A DNA stretch of 64,000 nucleotides from an uncultured Prevotellaceae bacterium (GCA_900316685.1 ONDS01000009.1:1-64000), one strand, 5' to 3'. Counted from the first letter of the stretch, positions 1 to 9,283 are shown. Numbers and translations: made by a program. The notes: generated by a model not told the origin, from the sequence alone.

Positions 1-1
1 C

Positions 2-1882
2 GGGCGTGGCGATGCTGAGGTGTATATCAATGGACGCCGTGTGCAGGACATGAAGGAACTATCCCGTCTCCGTTCCGACCAGATCCAGCATGTGGATGTT
101 GTGCAGAACCCCGGGGCCCGTTATGCCGCCTCGACAAAGGCCGTCGTACGTATCACGCTGAAAAAGGCCCAGGGGGAAGGTTTTAGTTTCCAGGACAACC
201 TCGAAGGCATATATCAGTATGGCCATACTTTGACCAATAACCTCGACGTGAACTACCGCACGGGAGGTCTCGACATCACCGCCTCGCTGTGGGCCGGCCG
301 CTACGGCCATGCCAAGTCGTTGCAGGAGAATACCCTGACCTACTATGCCGGACCTGATAAAATCGAGGGAGTCAGTTCGAAGGAGTCGCTTAAGAGCATT
401 TGGAAAGGCTGGTCGCCGCAGTTGCAGGTCAACTACATGGTGAACGAGAACCACAGTTTCGGCGCCTTCTACAAATACGACCGTCACCCCGGCAGCGACG
501 TCAGCAGCATGTTCTATACCGACAGTTATGAGAATAGCATTTTCAAAGAGCGCTCAGAGAGCCATCACACCCAAAATGACAAGTTTGTGAAGCATATCTT
601 CAATGCCTACTATAACGGTAAGGTGGGACAACTGAGCATCGACCTGAATATCGACGGTCTGTTCGATGACACCAAGTCACCTGACAATACCAATGAAGTG
701 ACGACAGAAGCAGGTGGCAGTCCCGTCAATCGAAGCATCGAAAGCAACACCATCAGCAGCAATAACTTCTGGGCTTCGAAACTCATCTTCGGCTATCCCG
801 TCTGGAAGGGTACTCTCTCTCTCGGTGGCGAGTACAGTTACAACCACCGTACGGATGCCTACGACTTCAAGGCCACCGATGCTGTTCCCGTGAAGACTAC
901 CGACACAGAGATCAACGAGACATCAGCCGCTGTCTTCGCAGAGTATGGCCGGCAGTTTGGCAAGGTATTCGCCAAAGTGGGTCTACGCTATGAGCATCTG
1001 ACGAACGACTATTTCAATTTTGGCAAGAAGGAGGATGAGGTCAGTAGAGATGATGGTGACTGGTTCCCCACGGCCGTCATCTCCGCCCCTGTCGGCAAGG
1101 TGCAGTTCTCGCTGTCATATCGTCGCGACATTGAGCGTCCACCCTATGCGAATCTGACCAGTTCGACGGTCTATGCCAACCGATACACCTATCAGAGCGG
1201 CAACCCGTATCTGAAACCGACCTACACCCACAGCGTTGTGCTGAACGCCGCCTACAAGTGGATGAACCTGACGCTGAACTACGGGCGTGTCAAGGACGCC
1301 CTCACGATGTCCACAGAGCCTTTCCCCGGTTCCACCGACCCGCTCATCAGTCTCGTGCGCCCCATCAACAGCCAGGAGGATTACGACCGTCTGACGGTCA
1401 TCGCCTCCACCCGTCCCACCATAGGCTGCTGGCATCCCACATGGTCGGTCGTTGCCATGTTGCAGAACTACAAGTCGCCTACTGCCACTGGCGAGGTAAT
1501 CACACTCTCACGGCCTTGGTTCAACGGTTCCTGGCGCAACACCATCGAACTGCCTCACGCCTTCCGCCTGAGTGCCGATGTGGAAGGGGCCACGAAGGGC
1601 GAGTACAACAATTTCCGCATCACTAAGCCGCGTTTCTTCGCCAGCCTTGGTGTCCAGAAAGACTTCAACCTGCACTGTCTCGGTTCGCTGACTGCCGACC
1701 TGCGCTGCATCGACCTCTTCAACACCAACAAGACCGAGGCCACCATCTACGGCTATCGCGACCTCACCGTCCACAACCCCGCCCGCCGCACCTTCATTCT
1801 CGACCTGACGTGGAAGTTCAACGAAGCCCGTTCGAAGTATCGCGGCACCGGTGCAGGCGACAAGCAGAAAGCAAGAATGTAA
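2..1882 (+). CDS. Outer-membrane beta-barrel (TonB-dependent receptor type), 5' end cut by window
   Basis: This gene has no start inside the window: the frame is open from base 2 and the first residues (GDAEVYINGRRV) lie within a plug-like domain, so the N-terminal signal, STN and carboxypeptidase-like regions are missing. The plug is followed by about 550 residues rich in alternating aromatic strands, typical of the outer-membrane barrel family OMP_b-brl_3 that imports or binds ligands with TonB energy. It ends in KYRGTGAG plus a basic tail, nearly the same ending as the next gene. The two paralogues converge with only 9 bp between their stop codons. The ligand cannot be told from the sequence. 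Confidence 0.8.
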   Translation, partial: GRGDAEVYINGRRVQDMKELSRLRSDQIQHVDVVQNPGARYAASTKAVVRITLKKAQGEGFSFQDNLEGIYQYGHTLTNNLDVNYRTGGLDITASLWAGRYGHAKSLQENTLTYYAGPDKIEGVSSKESLKSIWKGWSPQLQVNYMVNENHSFGAFYKYDRHPGSDVSSMFYTDSYENSIFKERSESHHTQNDKFVKHIFNAYYNGKVGQLSIDLNIDGLFDDTKSPDNTNEVTTEAGGSPVNRSIESNTISSNNFWASKLIFGYPVWKGTLSLGGEYSYNHRTDAYDFKATDAVPVKTTDTEINETSAAVFAEYGRQFGKVFAKVGLRYEHLTNDYFNFGKKEDEVSRDDGDWFPTAVISAPVGKVQFSLSYRRDIERPPYANLTSSTVYANRYTYQSGNPYLKPTYTHSVVLNAAYKWMNLTLNYGRVKDALTMSTEPFPGSTDPLISLVRPINSQEDYDRLTVIASTRPTIGCWHPTWSVVAMLQNYKSPTATGEVITLSRPWFNGSWRNTIELPHAFRLSADVEGATKGEYNNFRITKPRFFASLGVQKDFNLHCLGSLTADLRCIDLFNTNKTEATIYGYRDLTVHNPARRTFILDLTWKFNEARSKYRGTGAGDKQKARM

Positions 1883-1891
1883 CAAACATTT

Positions 1892-4465
1892 CTATAATCG
1901 GTTTTTCTCGGCATTACCAGCCCCTGTGCCTTTGTATTTCGACGGGGTGACATTGAAACGGTAGCGCAAGGTTAGTTGGACGCAACGGGAATCGTTGTCC
2001 TCCATCTTGCGAAACATCATCCTGTTGCTGTAAAGCATGACATGGTTGATGCCCCCATTGAAGAGGTCGCTGCCTGTCAGCTTGACATTCAGACGATGCT
2101 GGAAGAAATCTTTACTGATGCTGAACGAGAGCATTGGATTGGAACAGTCAACATAGATGTTTGAACCCGTGTTGCCGTGGGTGTGCATGAAGAAATCAGC
2201 CTGCAACAACCAGTCGTGAGGCAATGCCACGATGTTGCCCATTTGCAGGGTCAGCATCGGATGGCTGAAACTCATTTCTTGACCGTTGAATATTGACTTG
2301 AGCCAAGGCTTCATCAGCGAGATGTTGTATTGTGGAGTCCAGGTTATCCCTTCGCATAGTCTGACATTCTTCTGTGCGCCCAAGGTGACGGTAATCCAAT
2401 CGGCATGGTCGTAGTTCAGGTAGGTTACGAAGTTCACTTTCGAGTCCTCTTCCAGGCTGCCTGCAGTATAGAGAATGGGGTCAACACAATGCGAATAGTT
2501 GGCCATCAGGTAGAGCCACTTCCACATCACCATGGCATTGAGGTTGTGATACTTGACAGGTTTCAGGTAGGGATTACCCGTCTGCCGGTTCAGACGGTTC
2601 TCGTAGGTGACATCGCTGCTCAACTGCCAATATGCCGGGCGTGTAGTGCGCTTGGCGTAGCTGAAAGAGAGTTGTAAGTTCTTGGCTGACATGGAAACGG
2701 AAAGGAAGGGGAACAGGTCGTTGTATGTGCGGCATTGCTCATCACGGCGGACTCCACTCACGAAATATTCCGATTCCACATGCTCGTAACGCAGACCAGC
2801 CGACAATTGGAAGCGCCCCAAACGTTGGCGCAGTTCCACAAACGGTGCGATATTGCTTTCGTGCTGCTCATTGCTGCTACTGGCGATGTATCCTTCCCGG
2901 TTGTCAAACCAGCTTTTCCACCGCGTGTTGGTGTATTCCTCACCTATCTCTATCTCCCCTTTCCACAGAGGATGGGTAACGAAAAGTTTCTCGGCAAACA
3001 TGGTGCTGCGTGTCTGGCTCTCGGTGTTCACATTGCGGTCTTCATGCTCGGCACTGAGTTCCTGCTGCTGATTGCGGCTCAATAGGTTGCGTGAAGTATA
3101 GTCGGCATTGAAGTCGATACTAAGTTTTCCCACCTTGCCTATATAGTAAAGATTGAGCTGATGATTGGGGGTGTTCTTGTTGCGCTTGACGCTGCTGTTC
3201 CGCAACAGGTCGTATGCAACGCCGTCGGCCCGTAGCTCATCATCATATTCGCCGGCAGTCTTCACATAGTCGTATGTATGCTGGTAGAATCCTCCGAAAG
3301 AGTGGTTGTCATTGACTTGGTAGTTGAAGCCGAATCGTCCTTCCAAGAAGGGATTGCGAACACTGTTCTTCTGCTTGTTGTTGATCACCCACAGCGTATC
3401 GGCAAAGATGGTCTGCTCGAATTCGCCGCAGCTCTTCCTTCTGTTATAAGCCCCGAAAAGATTGGCGAAAAGTTCCAATCCCCCCGTGCGGTAGGTCAGG
3501 TTGATGCGTTCATTATTGGCATAGCCACGTCCGCCACGAGACCACGAAGACAGTTCCACACCCAAGCCCTCCCCCACCGTCCGCTTGGTACGGATGACGA
3601 TGACAGCATTGACCGATGCATCATAGCGAGCTCCAGGATTCTGGATGACCTCGACACTGCGGATATTGTCGGATTGTATGTTTCTAAGCTCGGTCAGGTC
3701 GGTCAGCTTGCGGTTGTTCAGATAGATGAGAGGTGCGCCCTTGCCCAATAATTCGAAGCCCTCGTCGCGCTTGACAACCAACGGAACACGAGTGAGCACA
3801 TCCTCTGCCGTACCTAAACGCTCCATCACCGTTCCTTCCACATTCATGATGAGAGAATTACCTTGCAGCTGCACTTTAGGACGCTCGCCCTGAACCACCA
3901 CACCGTTCAACGTGTAGTTATCTGGTTGTATCATTATTGTTCCCACTTCGGGGTTATTGCAGAGCCGATATACGGTCTTGTAGCCCACGTATGATATGCG
4001 GGCGAGAACGGCGGACTGCTCGTAGGGGATGACGAAAACGCCAGCCTCGTTGCTCACGCCACCACCGATGACTGTTGAGTCTGATGGATGAAGCAGGTAA
4101 ACATTGGCGTAGGGCACGGGCTGGTGGTTCTCGTCGACAATGGTGCCCGTCAGGTGTTGTTCCGTCTTATGGGTACATTCCACGAATATCTCATGCTCAC
4201 TGCTTTTGACTACCCTGACAGGATAGAAACCCACGATCTGGAGAATGGCATCGGGCAATGTTTTATGCTTGACAACTGTCGTGACCTTAAAATCCTCCAG
4301 TTCGTCGTAGATGAAATTGACGGTGTACGTCTGTTGAAGGTCATTGAGTTCACTCAACACTTTCGACATCGACACGTTGTCATAGCTCCGCGTAATACGC
4401 TGGGCCATGGCCCATGTCGCCACCAGACAGAGTGCAGAGATAAGTGTCAGTCTTCTCATGGTCAT
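1892..4465 (-). CDS. TonB-dependent receptor-type outer-membrane protein with STN domain
   Basis: This 857-residue protein has a signal peptide (MRRLTLISALCLVATWAMA), an STN-like domain (about 25-95), a carboxypeptidase-regulatory-like domain (about 105-190), a plug (about 195-300) and a long outer-membrane barrel. The STN domain in this class touches a membrane anti-sigma factor. The ATG overlaps the stop of the anti-sigma gene by 4 bp (ATGA), and an ECF sigma gene lies just before that, so the three genes form a cell-surface signalling operon. Its C-terminus (SKYKGTGAG) matches the convergent paralogue. Substrate unknown. Confidence 0.85.
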   Translation of the reverse strand: MTMRRLTLISALCLVATWAMAQRITRSYDNVSMSKVLSELNDLQQTYTVNFIYDELEDFKVTTVVKHKTLPDAILQIVGFYPVRVVKSSEHEIFVECTHKTEQHLTGTIVDENHQPVPYANVYLLHPSDSTVIGGGVSNEAGVFVIPYEQSAVLARISYVGYKTVYRLCNNPEVGTIMIQPDNYTLNGVVVQGERPKVQLQGNSLIMNVEGTVMERLGTAEDVLTRVPLVVKRDEGFELLGKGAPLIYLNNRKLTDLTELRNIQSDNIRSVEVIQNPGARYDASVNAVIVIRTKRTVGEGLGVELSSWSRGGRGYANNERINLTYRTGGLELFANLFGAYNRRKSCGEFEQTIFADTLWVINNKQKNSVRNPFLEGRFGFNYQVNDNHSFGGFYQHTYDYVKTAGEYDDELRADGVAYDLLRNSSVKRNKNTPNHQLNLYYIGKVGKLSIDFNADYTSRNLLSRNQQQELSAEHEDRNVNTESQTRSTMFAEKLFVTHPLWKGEIEIGEEYTNTRWKSWFDNREGYIASSSNEQHESNIAPFVELRQRLGRFQLSAGLRYEHVESEYFVSGVRRDEQCRTYNDLFPFLSVSMSAKNLQLSFSYAKRTTRPAYWQLSSDVTYENRLNRQTGNPYLKPVKYHNLNAMVMWKWLYLMANYSHCVDPILYTAGSLEEDSKVNFVTYLNYDHADWITVTLGAQKNVRLCEGITWTPQYNISLMKPWLKSIFNGQEMSFSHPMLTLQMGNIVALPHDWLLQADFFMHTHGNTGSNIYVDCSNPMLSFSISKDFFQHRLNVKLTGSDLFNGGINHVMLYSNRMMFRKMEDNDSRCVQLTLRYRFNVTPSKYKGTGAGNAEKNRL

Positions 4466-5142
4466 CGCTTGGAGCTACTGGTTTGTATATCTGCCGTCAA
4501 GACACTATCGTCCAACTCCAGATGGATACGTTCGAATACATTGATCGTTTCTATGGCCTCGGCAGCTGTCTTTTGCTTTTTCCAGGTGTAGAACAATCGA
4601 ATCGACTTGGCTTCCTCGTTTTTCCAATTCAAGGTCAGTCCGTAATAGCTGGACATGTCGGTCAATATCCGCTCAAGCGATGCCTCGTCGTAACGTACCA
4701 CTTCTCTCGATGGGACGGTATCGATTTTCGTTGTGTCTGCTGAAGGCTGGTGAGGATTGGAGGCCATTGTCTCATGGTTTGGAGTTCGAGGCTCCATACT
4801 TGGTTTAGGAGTTTGGCGTATGAGATGGATAGCGGCAAAGGCGATGCCCGATACCATAAGTATGCCAATGAAGGCGGCGGCTATCTTCAACCAACTACGT
4901 TTGTGTTTCTCCTCTATATGGTGGATTTGTGCGAATCGTTGCCATTCCTTGTCGGTGGCAGCTGATTCTTCATTCTTCATCGTTGACTCTTCGCTTATCA
5001 TGGCCTGTTTCAACTGTGCCGTGGCTTCCATGAGTTCGCGCACTTCAGGGTCGTCAAGCATTGATGTCAAGGCTTGTTCAGAGAACTGTTCAGGATGCTC
5101 CTGCATGTCCAACAGCAACTGTGTCTTCTCGTCTCTTTCCAT
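4462..5142 (-). CDS. Anti-sigma factor, FecR-like with DUF4974-type C-terminus
   Basis: This 226-residue protein has a cytoplasmic N-terminus, one membrane segment at about 84-107 and a periplasmic C-terminal part resembling the DUF4974 end of FecR proteins (VVRYDEASLERILTDMSSYYG). It lies between an ECF sigma gene (4-bp gap) and a receptor gene (4-bp overlap). In this family the periplasmic end senses the receptor's STN domain and the cytoplasmic end holds or releases the sigma factor. The central FecR domain is short or absent, so the assignment rests mostly on context, topology and the C-terminus. Confidence 0.75.
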   Translation of the reverse strand: MERDEKTQLLLDMQEHPEQFSEQALTSMLDDPEVRELMEATAQLKQAMISEESTMKNEESAATDKEWQRFAQIHHIEEKHKRSWLKIAAAFIGILMVSGIAFAAIHLIRQTPKPSMEPRTPNHETMASNPHQPSADTTKIDTVPSREVVRYDEASLERILTDMSSYYGLTLNWKNEEAKSIRLFYTWKKQKTAAEAIETINVFERIHLELDDSVLTADIQTSSSKR

Positions 5143-5146
5143 AGTC

Positions 5147-5650
5147 TTATCTCGTTTGATGGTTATACTCCATGATCGTATTCATGGCCTTGGCCAGATG
5201 CTTATAGACCATTACACGGCTGATACCCAATTGGTCGGCTATCTCCTGATACTTCATTCCATCGACATGCCTCATATGGAACACCCGCAAAGTCTGGTCT
5301 GTAAGATGATGCCTTGCGAAGGACATGATTTGCTGAAGTCGTTGTTCGGTTGAGGCCGACTGACTAACGTCATTGTCTTCATAACCATCCCGTTTTATCT
5401 CCAGCTGATATGCCTGTTCGAACTTTGACCTCACATCCTTATGCGCCAACAGATTCAGGCATCGGTTCCTGACACTCGCCATCAAGTAGCCCTCCTTGTT
5501 TTTTGGCAGGATGTCGGTCTTTATCAGTGTGGCAAACACCTCACTCACCACGTCGCGCGATTCCTCGTCGTCGTAGAGCATCGTCCTTGCCAGCCGCAAC
5601 ATCCGGTTGTAGTACTGCCGGAATAGCATTCCTATCTCAGTTTCTCTCAT
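5147..5650 (-). CDS. ECF RNA polymerase sigma factor
   Basis: This 167-residue protein has sigma region 2 (LFRQYYNRMLRLARTMLYDD, about 9-28, then ESRDVVSEVF) and region 4 with a helix-turn-helix (MKYQEIADQLGISRVMVYKH). It is the usual length for Bacteroidetes ECF factors paired with FecR-like anti-sigma factors. It is the first gene of a sigma / anti-sigma / receptor operon read leftward and probably directs transcription of that operon. No convincing TAnnTTTG box is visible just upstream, which would fit promotion by its own or another alternative sigma factor. Confidence 0.88.
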   Translation of the reverse strand: MRETEIGMLFRQYYNRMLRLARTMLYDDEESRDVVSEVFATLIKTDILPKNKEGYLMASVRNRCLNLLAHKDVRSKFEQAYQLEIKRDGYEDNDVSQSASTEQRLQQIMSFARHHLTDQTLRVFHMRHVDGMKYQEIADQLGISRVMVYKHLAKAMNTIMEYNHQTR

Positions 5651-5781
5651 CCACCTATTTTCTTGCTTCTACTTAATAAGACAGGAAAAGGATTCAAAAG
5701 CTAACCATCATTAACGTTTTTTCACAAGAGACTTATAGTGAGCACCAGCCAAGATGAGAAGATTTACAGTCATGACACTTT

Positions 5782-6648
5782 TTATATCTCTATTCCGAAC
5801 GAGACAGATTGGAATTGGGGTCCCCAGTCAGATTTCAGCACATTCATAGGACTGTATTTCACGTAGAAATTGATGACGGGGTTATACACTCGCAGTAACC
5901 AGTCGATGGTCAGTACGCGTTGGTGTATGGTTTTGTCTGTGTATTTATGTGTACCGCCATCCAATTTGTATTTCGTCTTCATACTGCCATATACATTCCA
6001 ATTGAATACGGGACCGAAACCAAAACCAAAGCGAGAGGTTATCTTGTAACGGTATTCGAGGGGAATGGCTATACTGAGCACTTTGAATCTGGAGAATTTC
6101 GGACTGGCGTCATCCGGATAGCCCGTAGTGACGATGCGTCCGCTCCCGTCCTTGTCAAACCTCGTGTTGCCTGTCATGCGATAGTTGCGCCAGTCGAGGG
6201 CGAAGCCTACTGACAAGCGGTGGTGCTCTTGCGGGTCAAAGTAATGGTTGTATTGGGCGATAGTCCACATCAACTCAAATGAACTGATCGTACTGAAATC
6301 AACTTCTTTATCGCAGTTGATGGCGTTGACCATGCCAAAGGCGAATTTCATGACAATCTCGTTTTTCGATTGGTCATCATTATTGGAGTTCATTTTCACC
6401 CCAAGGGTCCATCGGTCGTGGTTGATTGTCGTCTTACTCACATAATTGTCATCTACCAATTGTATGCTGTTTTGGTAGTGATAGCCCTCGTCATTCTCAC
6501 GACCTCTGACTTCTATTGTCTGTATGGAGTCGCCGGTGATGATGCTTACGCTTTGGGGCTTGTTGATGACGATGGTGTCATTGTCTGTAGATGCAGCGTA
6601 GAGGCCCATCGCATAGGCCATTGCCACGCAAGTGATGATTCTTTTCAT
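5782..6648 (-). CDS. Exported protein, probable outer-membrane beta-barrel
   Basis: This 288-residue protein starts with a clear signal peptide (MKRIITCVAMAYAMGLYAAS). The mature part has many short alternating strands with aromatic residues (RFGFGFGPVFNWNVYGSM, FYVKYSPMNV) and ends in SVSFGIEI, consistent with a small outer-membrane barrel or porin-like protein. It is the last gene of a leftward operon with an ECF sigma factor, an anti-sigma factor and another exported protein, 9 bp after the previous stop. I do not recognise a named family. Confidence 0.6.
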   Translation of the reverse strand: MKRIITCVAMAYAMGLYAASTDNDTIVINKPQSVSIITGDSIQTIEVRGRENDEGYHYQNSIQLVDDNYVSKTTINHDRWTLGVKMNSNNDDQSKNEIVMKFAFGMVNAINCDKEVDFSTISSFELMWTIAQYNHYFDPQEHHRLSVGFALDWRNYRMTGNTRFDKDGSGRIVTTGYPDDASPKFSRFKVLSIAIPLEYRYKITSRFGFGFGPVFNWNVYGSMKTKYKLDGGTHKYTDKTIHQRVLTIDWLLRVYNPVINFYVKYSPMNVLKSDWGPQFQSVSFGIEI

Positions 6649-6657
6649 GTCGTTGCT

Positions 6658-7089
6658 TTATTTCATGTTTAATATCTTGTTCAGTTCTTTGAGCGAGGTC
6701 AGCATCCCCTCCATGTAGATGACGGTCACCTCGCAACGCTCACCCTTTTGTCTCGACTTATAGCAGAGGAAACGGTTCTTTTCTTCATGCCGTGGCAGTT
6801 GCATCAGCATGGTCCTCACCTTCTTGTCTTGATATTCCGAGACAAAGACATTCTCCTCCTTCATCAAGGAATAGACCTTTTGGGCTTCTTCTTTCGTACC
6901 GCTGAAACTGATGCTGTGAAAGAAGCTGAGCCGGTATTCGATGAGCATCTTTCCCCGTACACGCGTCTCTACCAAACGCTCCTGGGGGATGATCTTACCT
7001 TCGAACAAGGGCATGATCCGCAGTCCCGTTTGCGCCTGAAGCGCTAAGGTTGCCAGTACCAGCAATGATAAAATGACGATTCGTTTCAT
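6658..7089 (-). CDS. Small exported protein, possibly DUF6108-like
   Basis: This 143-residue protein has a signal peptide (MKRIVILSLLVLATLALQAQ) and a compact soluble domain of mixed strands and helices. It resembles the DUF6108-type proteins found with ECF operons in Bacteroides, but that match is from memory and weak. It lies between an anti-sigma gene (16-bp gap) and a putative barrel gene (9-bp gap), so it is probably co-regulated with them. Function unknown; a periplasmic signalling or surface role would fit the context. Confidence 0.55.
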   Translation of the reverse strand: MKRIVILSLLVLATLALQAQTGLRIMPLFEGKIIPQERLVETRVRGKMLIEYRLSFFHSISFSGTKEEAQKVYSLMKEENVFVSEYQDKKVRTMLMQLPRHEEKNRFLCYKSRQKGERCEVTVIYMEGMLTSLKELNKILNMK

Positions 7090-7105
7090 GTATAAAGGTA
7101 TTTGC

Positions 7106-7552
7106 TTATTCTTGAATAAATAGGTCTTGAAGTTGCGATTTGATGTCGTCCTCTGCCGTCATCTCGCATATCTCGTTCATTGAGCGACGTAATTCTTGCG
7201 ATATCATGTCGCGGTCGGTGCTCTTCTTGCCGTAGATGTAGGCCACACATTCCTCATCGGGTGCTGAGACCTTTTGCAGGATAAAAGTTCCGATACCTAT
7301 CAGGATGGTGATACTTGCGGCTATGGCGATGCGCCGATAGATGTTCTTGATGATTCCTGGCCTTTGGCGTTTCTCCTCTTGAATAGGCAATGAGCCAAAA
7401 CCACGCATTACTTCCGCATATTCTTCCAGTCGTGCAGCGATGTTTGTCTGGCTGTAGTATGCGTAGAGCACTTCCTCTTCGTCGAGAGTTGTCTCTCCCT
7501 CGAAAAAGCGTTCCGTCAGTCTTTTGATTTCATCCTCTGTCCTTGTCATCAT
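7106..7552 (-). CDS. Membrane anti-sigma-like protein
   Basis: This 148-residue protein has an N-terminal cytoplasmic region of about 70 residues, one membrane segment (IAIAASITILIGIGTFIL, about 72-90) and a short outer tail. The start overlaps the end of the upstream ECF sigma gene by about 20 bp, the usual sign of a sigma / anti-sigma pair made together. It has no FecR or DUF4974 domain, so it belongs to a different anti-sigma type from the one at 4462-5142. The second of two adjacent Met codons could also be the start. Confidence 0.65.
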   Translation of the reverse strand: MMTRTEDEIKRLTERFFEGETTLDEEEVLYAYYSQTNIAARLEEYAEVMRGFGSLPIQEEKRQRPGIIKNIYRRIAIAASITILIGIGTFILQKVSAPDEECVAYIYGKKSTDRDMISQELRRSMNEICEMTAEDDIKSQLQDLFIQE

Positions 7553-8012
7553 ATTTTCTTTTGTTAATTCTCTCCGCCACCGCTTTTCGTGCTCTGCTGA
7601 GCGTTTTTCTCACAGCTGTCTCCGTCGTTCCTGTGATATGGGCGATGTCGCGGTATTCCATACCTTCCAAATGTCTCAGACGCAATACGATTTGCTGCAT
7701 ACCAGGCAGGGTGTCAATCACTCGCATCATCCGTTCTATCCGTTCATCCTCTTCGTATGCCGTTTCAACCATTTCCGGGGTAAGGATGGGGAGTTTTTTC
7801 CTGCGTTGGTGGTCGATGCTCAGATTACGGGTCAAGACCATAGCCAGACCGTCTGGCGGCGATTGCAAATCATCGTGCATAAGCCACAATTTCAGTAGCG
7901 CATCCTGCACAATGTCTTCTGCATCGTCCGCATCATCGGTATATCGTCGCGCCAAAGCTGTCAGTCTGGGACGCAGACGGCGGGCCTCGTCTTGAAACGT
8001 TTCTTTTTTCAT
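7530..8012 (-). CDS. ECF RNA polymerase sigma factor
   Basis: Starting at the ATG at 8012 (MKKETFQDEARRLRP) this gives a normal 160-residue ECF factor; the longer frame upstream has no family-like sequence. Region 2 (DDADDAEDIVQDALLKLWLM) and region 4 (LRHLEGMEYRDIAHITGTTE, then AVRKTLSRAR) are both clear. It heads an operon with a membrane anti-sigma factor and two exported proteins. Its regulon is not visible from the sequence, but self-regulation of the operon is the common arrangement. Confidence 0.85.
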   Translation of the reverse strand: MKKETFQDEARRLRPRLTALARRYTDDADDAEDIVQDALLKLWLMHDDLQSPPDGLAMVLTRNLSIDHQRRKKLPILTPEMVETAYEEDERIERMMRVIDTLPGMQQIVLRLRHLEGMEYRDIAHITGTTETAVRKTLSRARKAVAERINKRKYDDKDRG

Positions 8013-8063
8013 CTCTGTATATAATACGTTCTTACTTCTGTTTTGTGACATAAAACCACAAAA

Positions 8064-8095
8064 AAACATGGATTTCGTTGTTGAAATCCATGTTT
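8064..8095 (-). terminator. Hairpin upstream of the second ECF operon
   Basis: A perfect 13-bp stem (AAACATGGATTTC) with a 6-nt loop is followed on the minus strand by a run of seven T. It would end leftward transcripts entering from further right, or act as an attenuator in a leader of the sigma operon. Confidence 0.6.
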
Positions 8096-8464
8096 TCCGT
8101 GGTTATATCCAGCCGAAGAGGCTGTTTTCTTCACCTTTCTCTTCCCTTGACGTTTGAAGGATCCGCCGCGGCGGGGCTGTTTCCTCTCAGCCGCCACTTC
8201 AGGGGCGCATCTTCACAGTCTTCGTTCAGTCCCTCAAACGCTTGCATTTTAAATGGTTGGGGGTATTGGTAATATTTGAACCAAGAAAAAAGGGTATTAC
8301 CAAATCTACAACCGGCAGGTCTATGGCATACTATACCACCAAGTGCTCAACAGAATACGCTATGGATATACTGAAGAGATTGCCGAACAAATAAGGAAAC
8401 GATTGATGGATGCCGGGGCGGTACTGAGTATCAAATAAGAATTATTGGATTTGTTATTGCAAGG
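8096..8464. other. Degenerate intergenic stretch with gene relics
   Basis: No intact gene is visible. A 48-codon open frame at 8292-8438 (plus strand, ending VLSIK) looks like the 3' end of a lost gene. A minus-strand frame at about 8100-8197 encodes a basic peptide (RRGGSFKRQGKRKVKK) broken by upstream stops. A 32-nt segment at 8251-8282 recurs in diverged form at 9152-9182, both containing GGGTATTGGT. This looks like decayed accessory DNA. Confidence 0.4.
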
Positions 8465-8710
8465 TTAATTATAGGCTGCGGTACTTTCATAAGGATCGTA
8501 ATGCCCCCCACTGCCCTCTATTATTCCATTATGACAATATTTCCAAACCCACCACTGGATGGGAAAAGTGATAATGGGGAGAAAGGCGAAGCTCAGTAGT
8601 ATGAACAAGAAACCACGGAACCACGTTCTCGGCCACCAACCTCCGCAGTAGAAAAGGAACAGTGCAATAGTTACACCTACTATCCATAATATAGTCCAAA
8701 GAGTTTCCAT
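8465..8710 (-). CDS. Small two-segment membrane protein, copy A
   Basis: This 81-residue protein has two hydrophobic segments (about 4-22 and 33-55) separated by the motif YCGGWWPRTWFRGF, and ends ESTAAYN. It is a tandem paralogue of the gene at 8722-8952, with near identity over the first 55 residues and the same last seven residues, diverging in between. I do not recognise the family. It lies just outside attL, 11 bp after copy B, and is probably cotranscribed with it. Confidence 0.55.
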   Translation of the reverse strand: METLWTILWIVGVTIALFLFYCGGWWPRTWFRGFLFILLSFAFLPIITFPIQWWVWKYCHNGIIEGSGGHYDPYESTAAYN

Positions 8711-8721
8711 AAAACTAATTG

Positions 8722-8952
8722 CTAATTATATGCAGCAGTACTTTCGCCGAGTCCTTCATCTAACCATCCACCATTGCAAAATTTCCATATAACGTATTGG
8801 ATGGGAAAAGTAACTATAGGAAGGAAAGCGAAACTCAGTAGAGTAAAAAGAAATCCACGAAACCACGTCCTCGGCCACCAACCTCCGCAGTAAAAGAGGA
8901 AAAGCGCCACCGACACACCTACTATCCATAATATAGTCCAAAGAGTTTCCAT
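8722..8952 (-). CDS. Small two-segment membrane protein, copy B
   Basis: The ATG at 8952 gives a 76-residue protein starting METLWTILWIVGV, the same start as its tandem paralogue; a longer TTG-start frame to 9009 runs into the promoter and is not used. It has two membrane segments around the shared motif YCGGWWPRTWFRGF. The minus-strand promoter at 8979-8986 (TATTTTTG) lies in an AAT/ATT tract very like those at prophage promoters, which hints that the pair belongs to accessory DNA. Function unknown. Confidence 0.55.
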   Translation of the reverse strand: METLWTILWIVGVSVALFLFYCGGWWPRTWFRGFLFTLLSFAFLPIVTFPIQYVIWKFCNGGWLDEGLGESTAAYN

Positions 8953-8978
8953 GACTTCTGTTTGATTTCGTTCTGTTG

Positions 8979-9005
8979 CAAAAATAATATTAATAATAAT
9001 ATTTT
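8979..9005 (-). promoter_or_regulatory. Promoter with AAT/ATT tract for the small membrane-protein pair
   Basis: The -7 box TATTTTTG (8979-8986, minus strand) is followed upstream by the tract AATAATATTAATAATAATATT (8984-9004). The same box and tract combination occurs in front of both structured RNA elements at 13374 and 13815. Confidence 0.6.
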
Positions 9006-9099
9006 CCAAATTAATTCACCTTTATTTTGGTCTTACATAGCGGTCTTTCGTAATATAAGAACATTTTTCTTTTTTTGCATGTAAAATTGGCAAACCGAC

Positions 9100-9153
9100 A
9101 TGGCAAAAGTAAAACCAGATTACATTCAGTGGGTACTCTCACTTGACGTTTAA
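9100..9153 (+). pseudogene. Short relic resembling a tape-measure N-terminus
   Basis: A 17-codon frame (MAKVKPDYIQWVLSLDV, then stop) resembles, from memory, the N-terminus of tape-measure proteins of Bacteroidetes phages. It stops at once and is followed by the repeat shared with 8251-8282. It suggests that remains of another prophage lie next to attL, but the match is short and uncertain. Confidence 0.3.
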
Positions 9154-9233
9154 ACGGTTAGGGTATTGGTAGTATTTGAACCCTTTATTGGGTAACTATA
9201 TGGTTCAAAGATAGTTATTTCCTATATAAGAGC

Positions 9234-9283
9234 AAAAAAATGAAGGAAAAAATGTTTTTACCGATATTTCCTTCATTTTTTTT
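9234..9283 (+). terminator. Intrinsic terminator-like hairpin
   Basis: An A-rich arm containing AAATGAAGGAAA pairs with TTTCCTTCATTT, followed by further T residues. The AT-rich stem can act in both directions. Confidence 0.55.
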
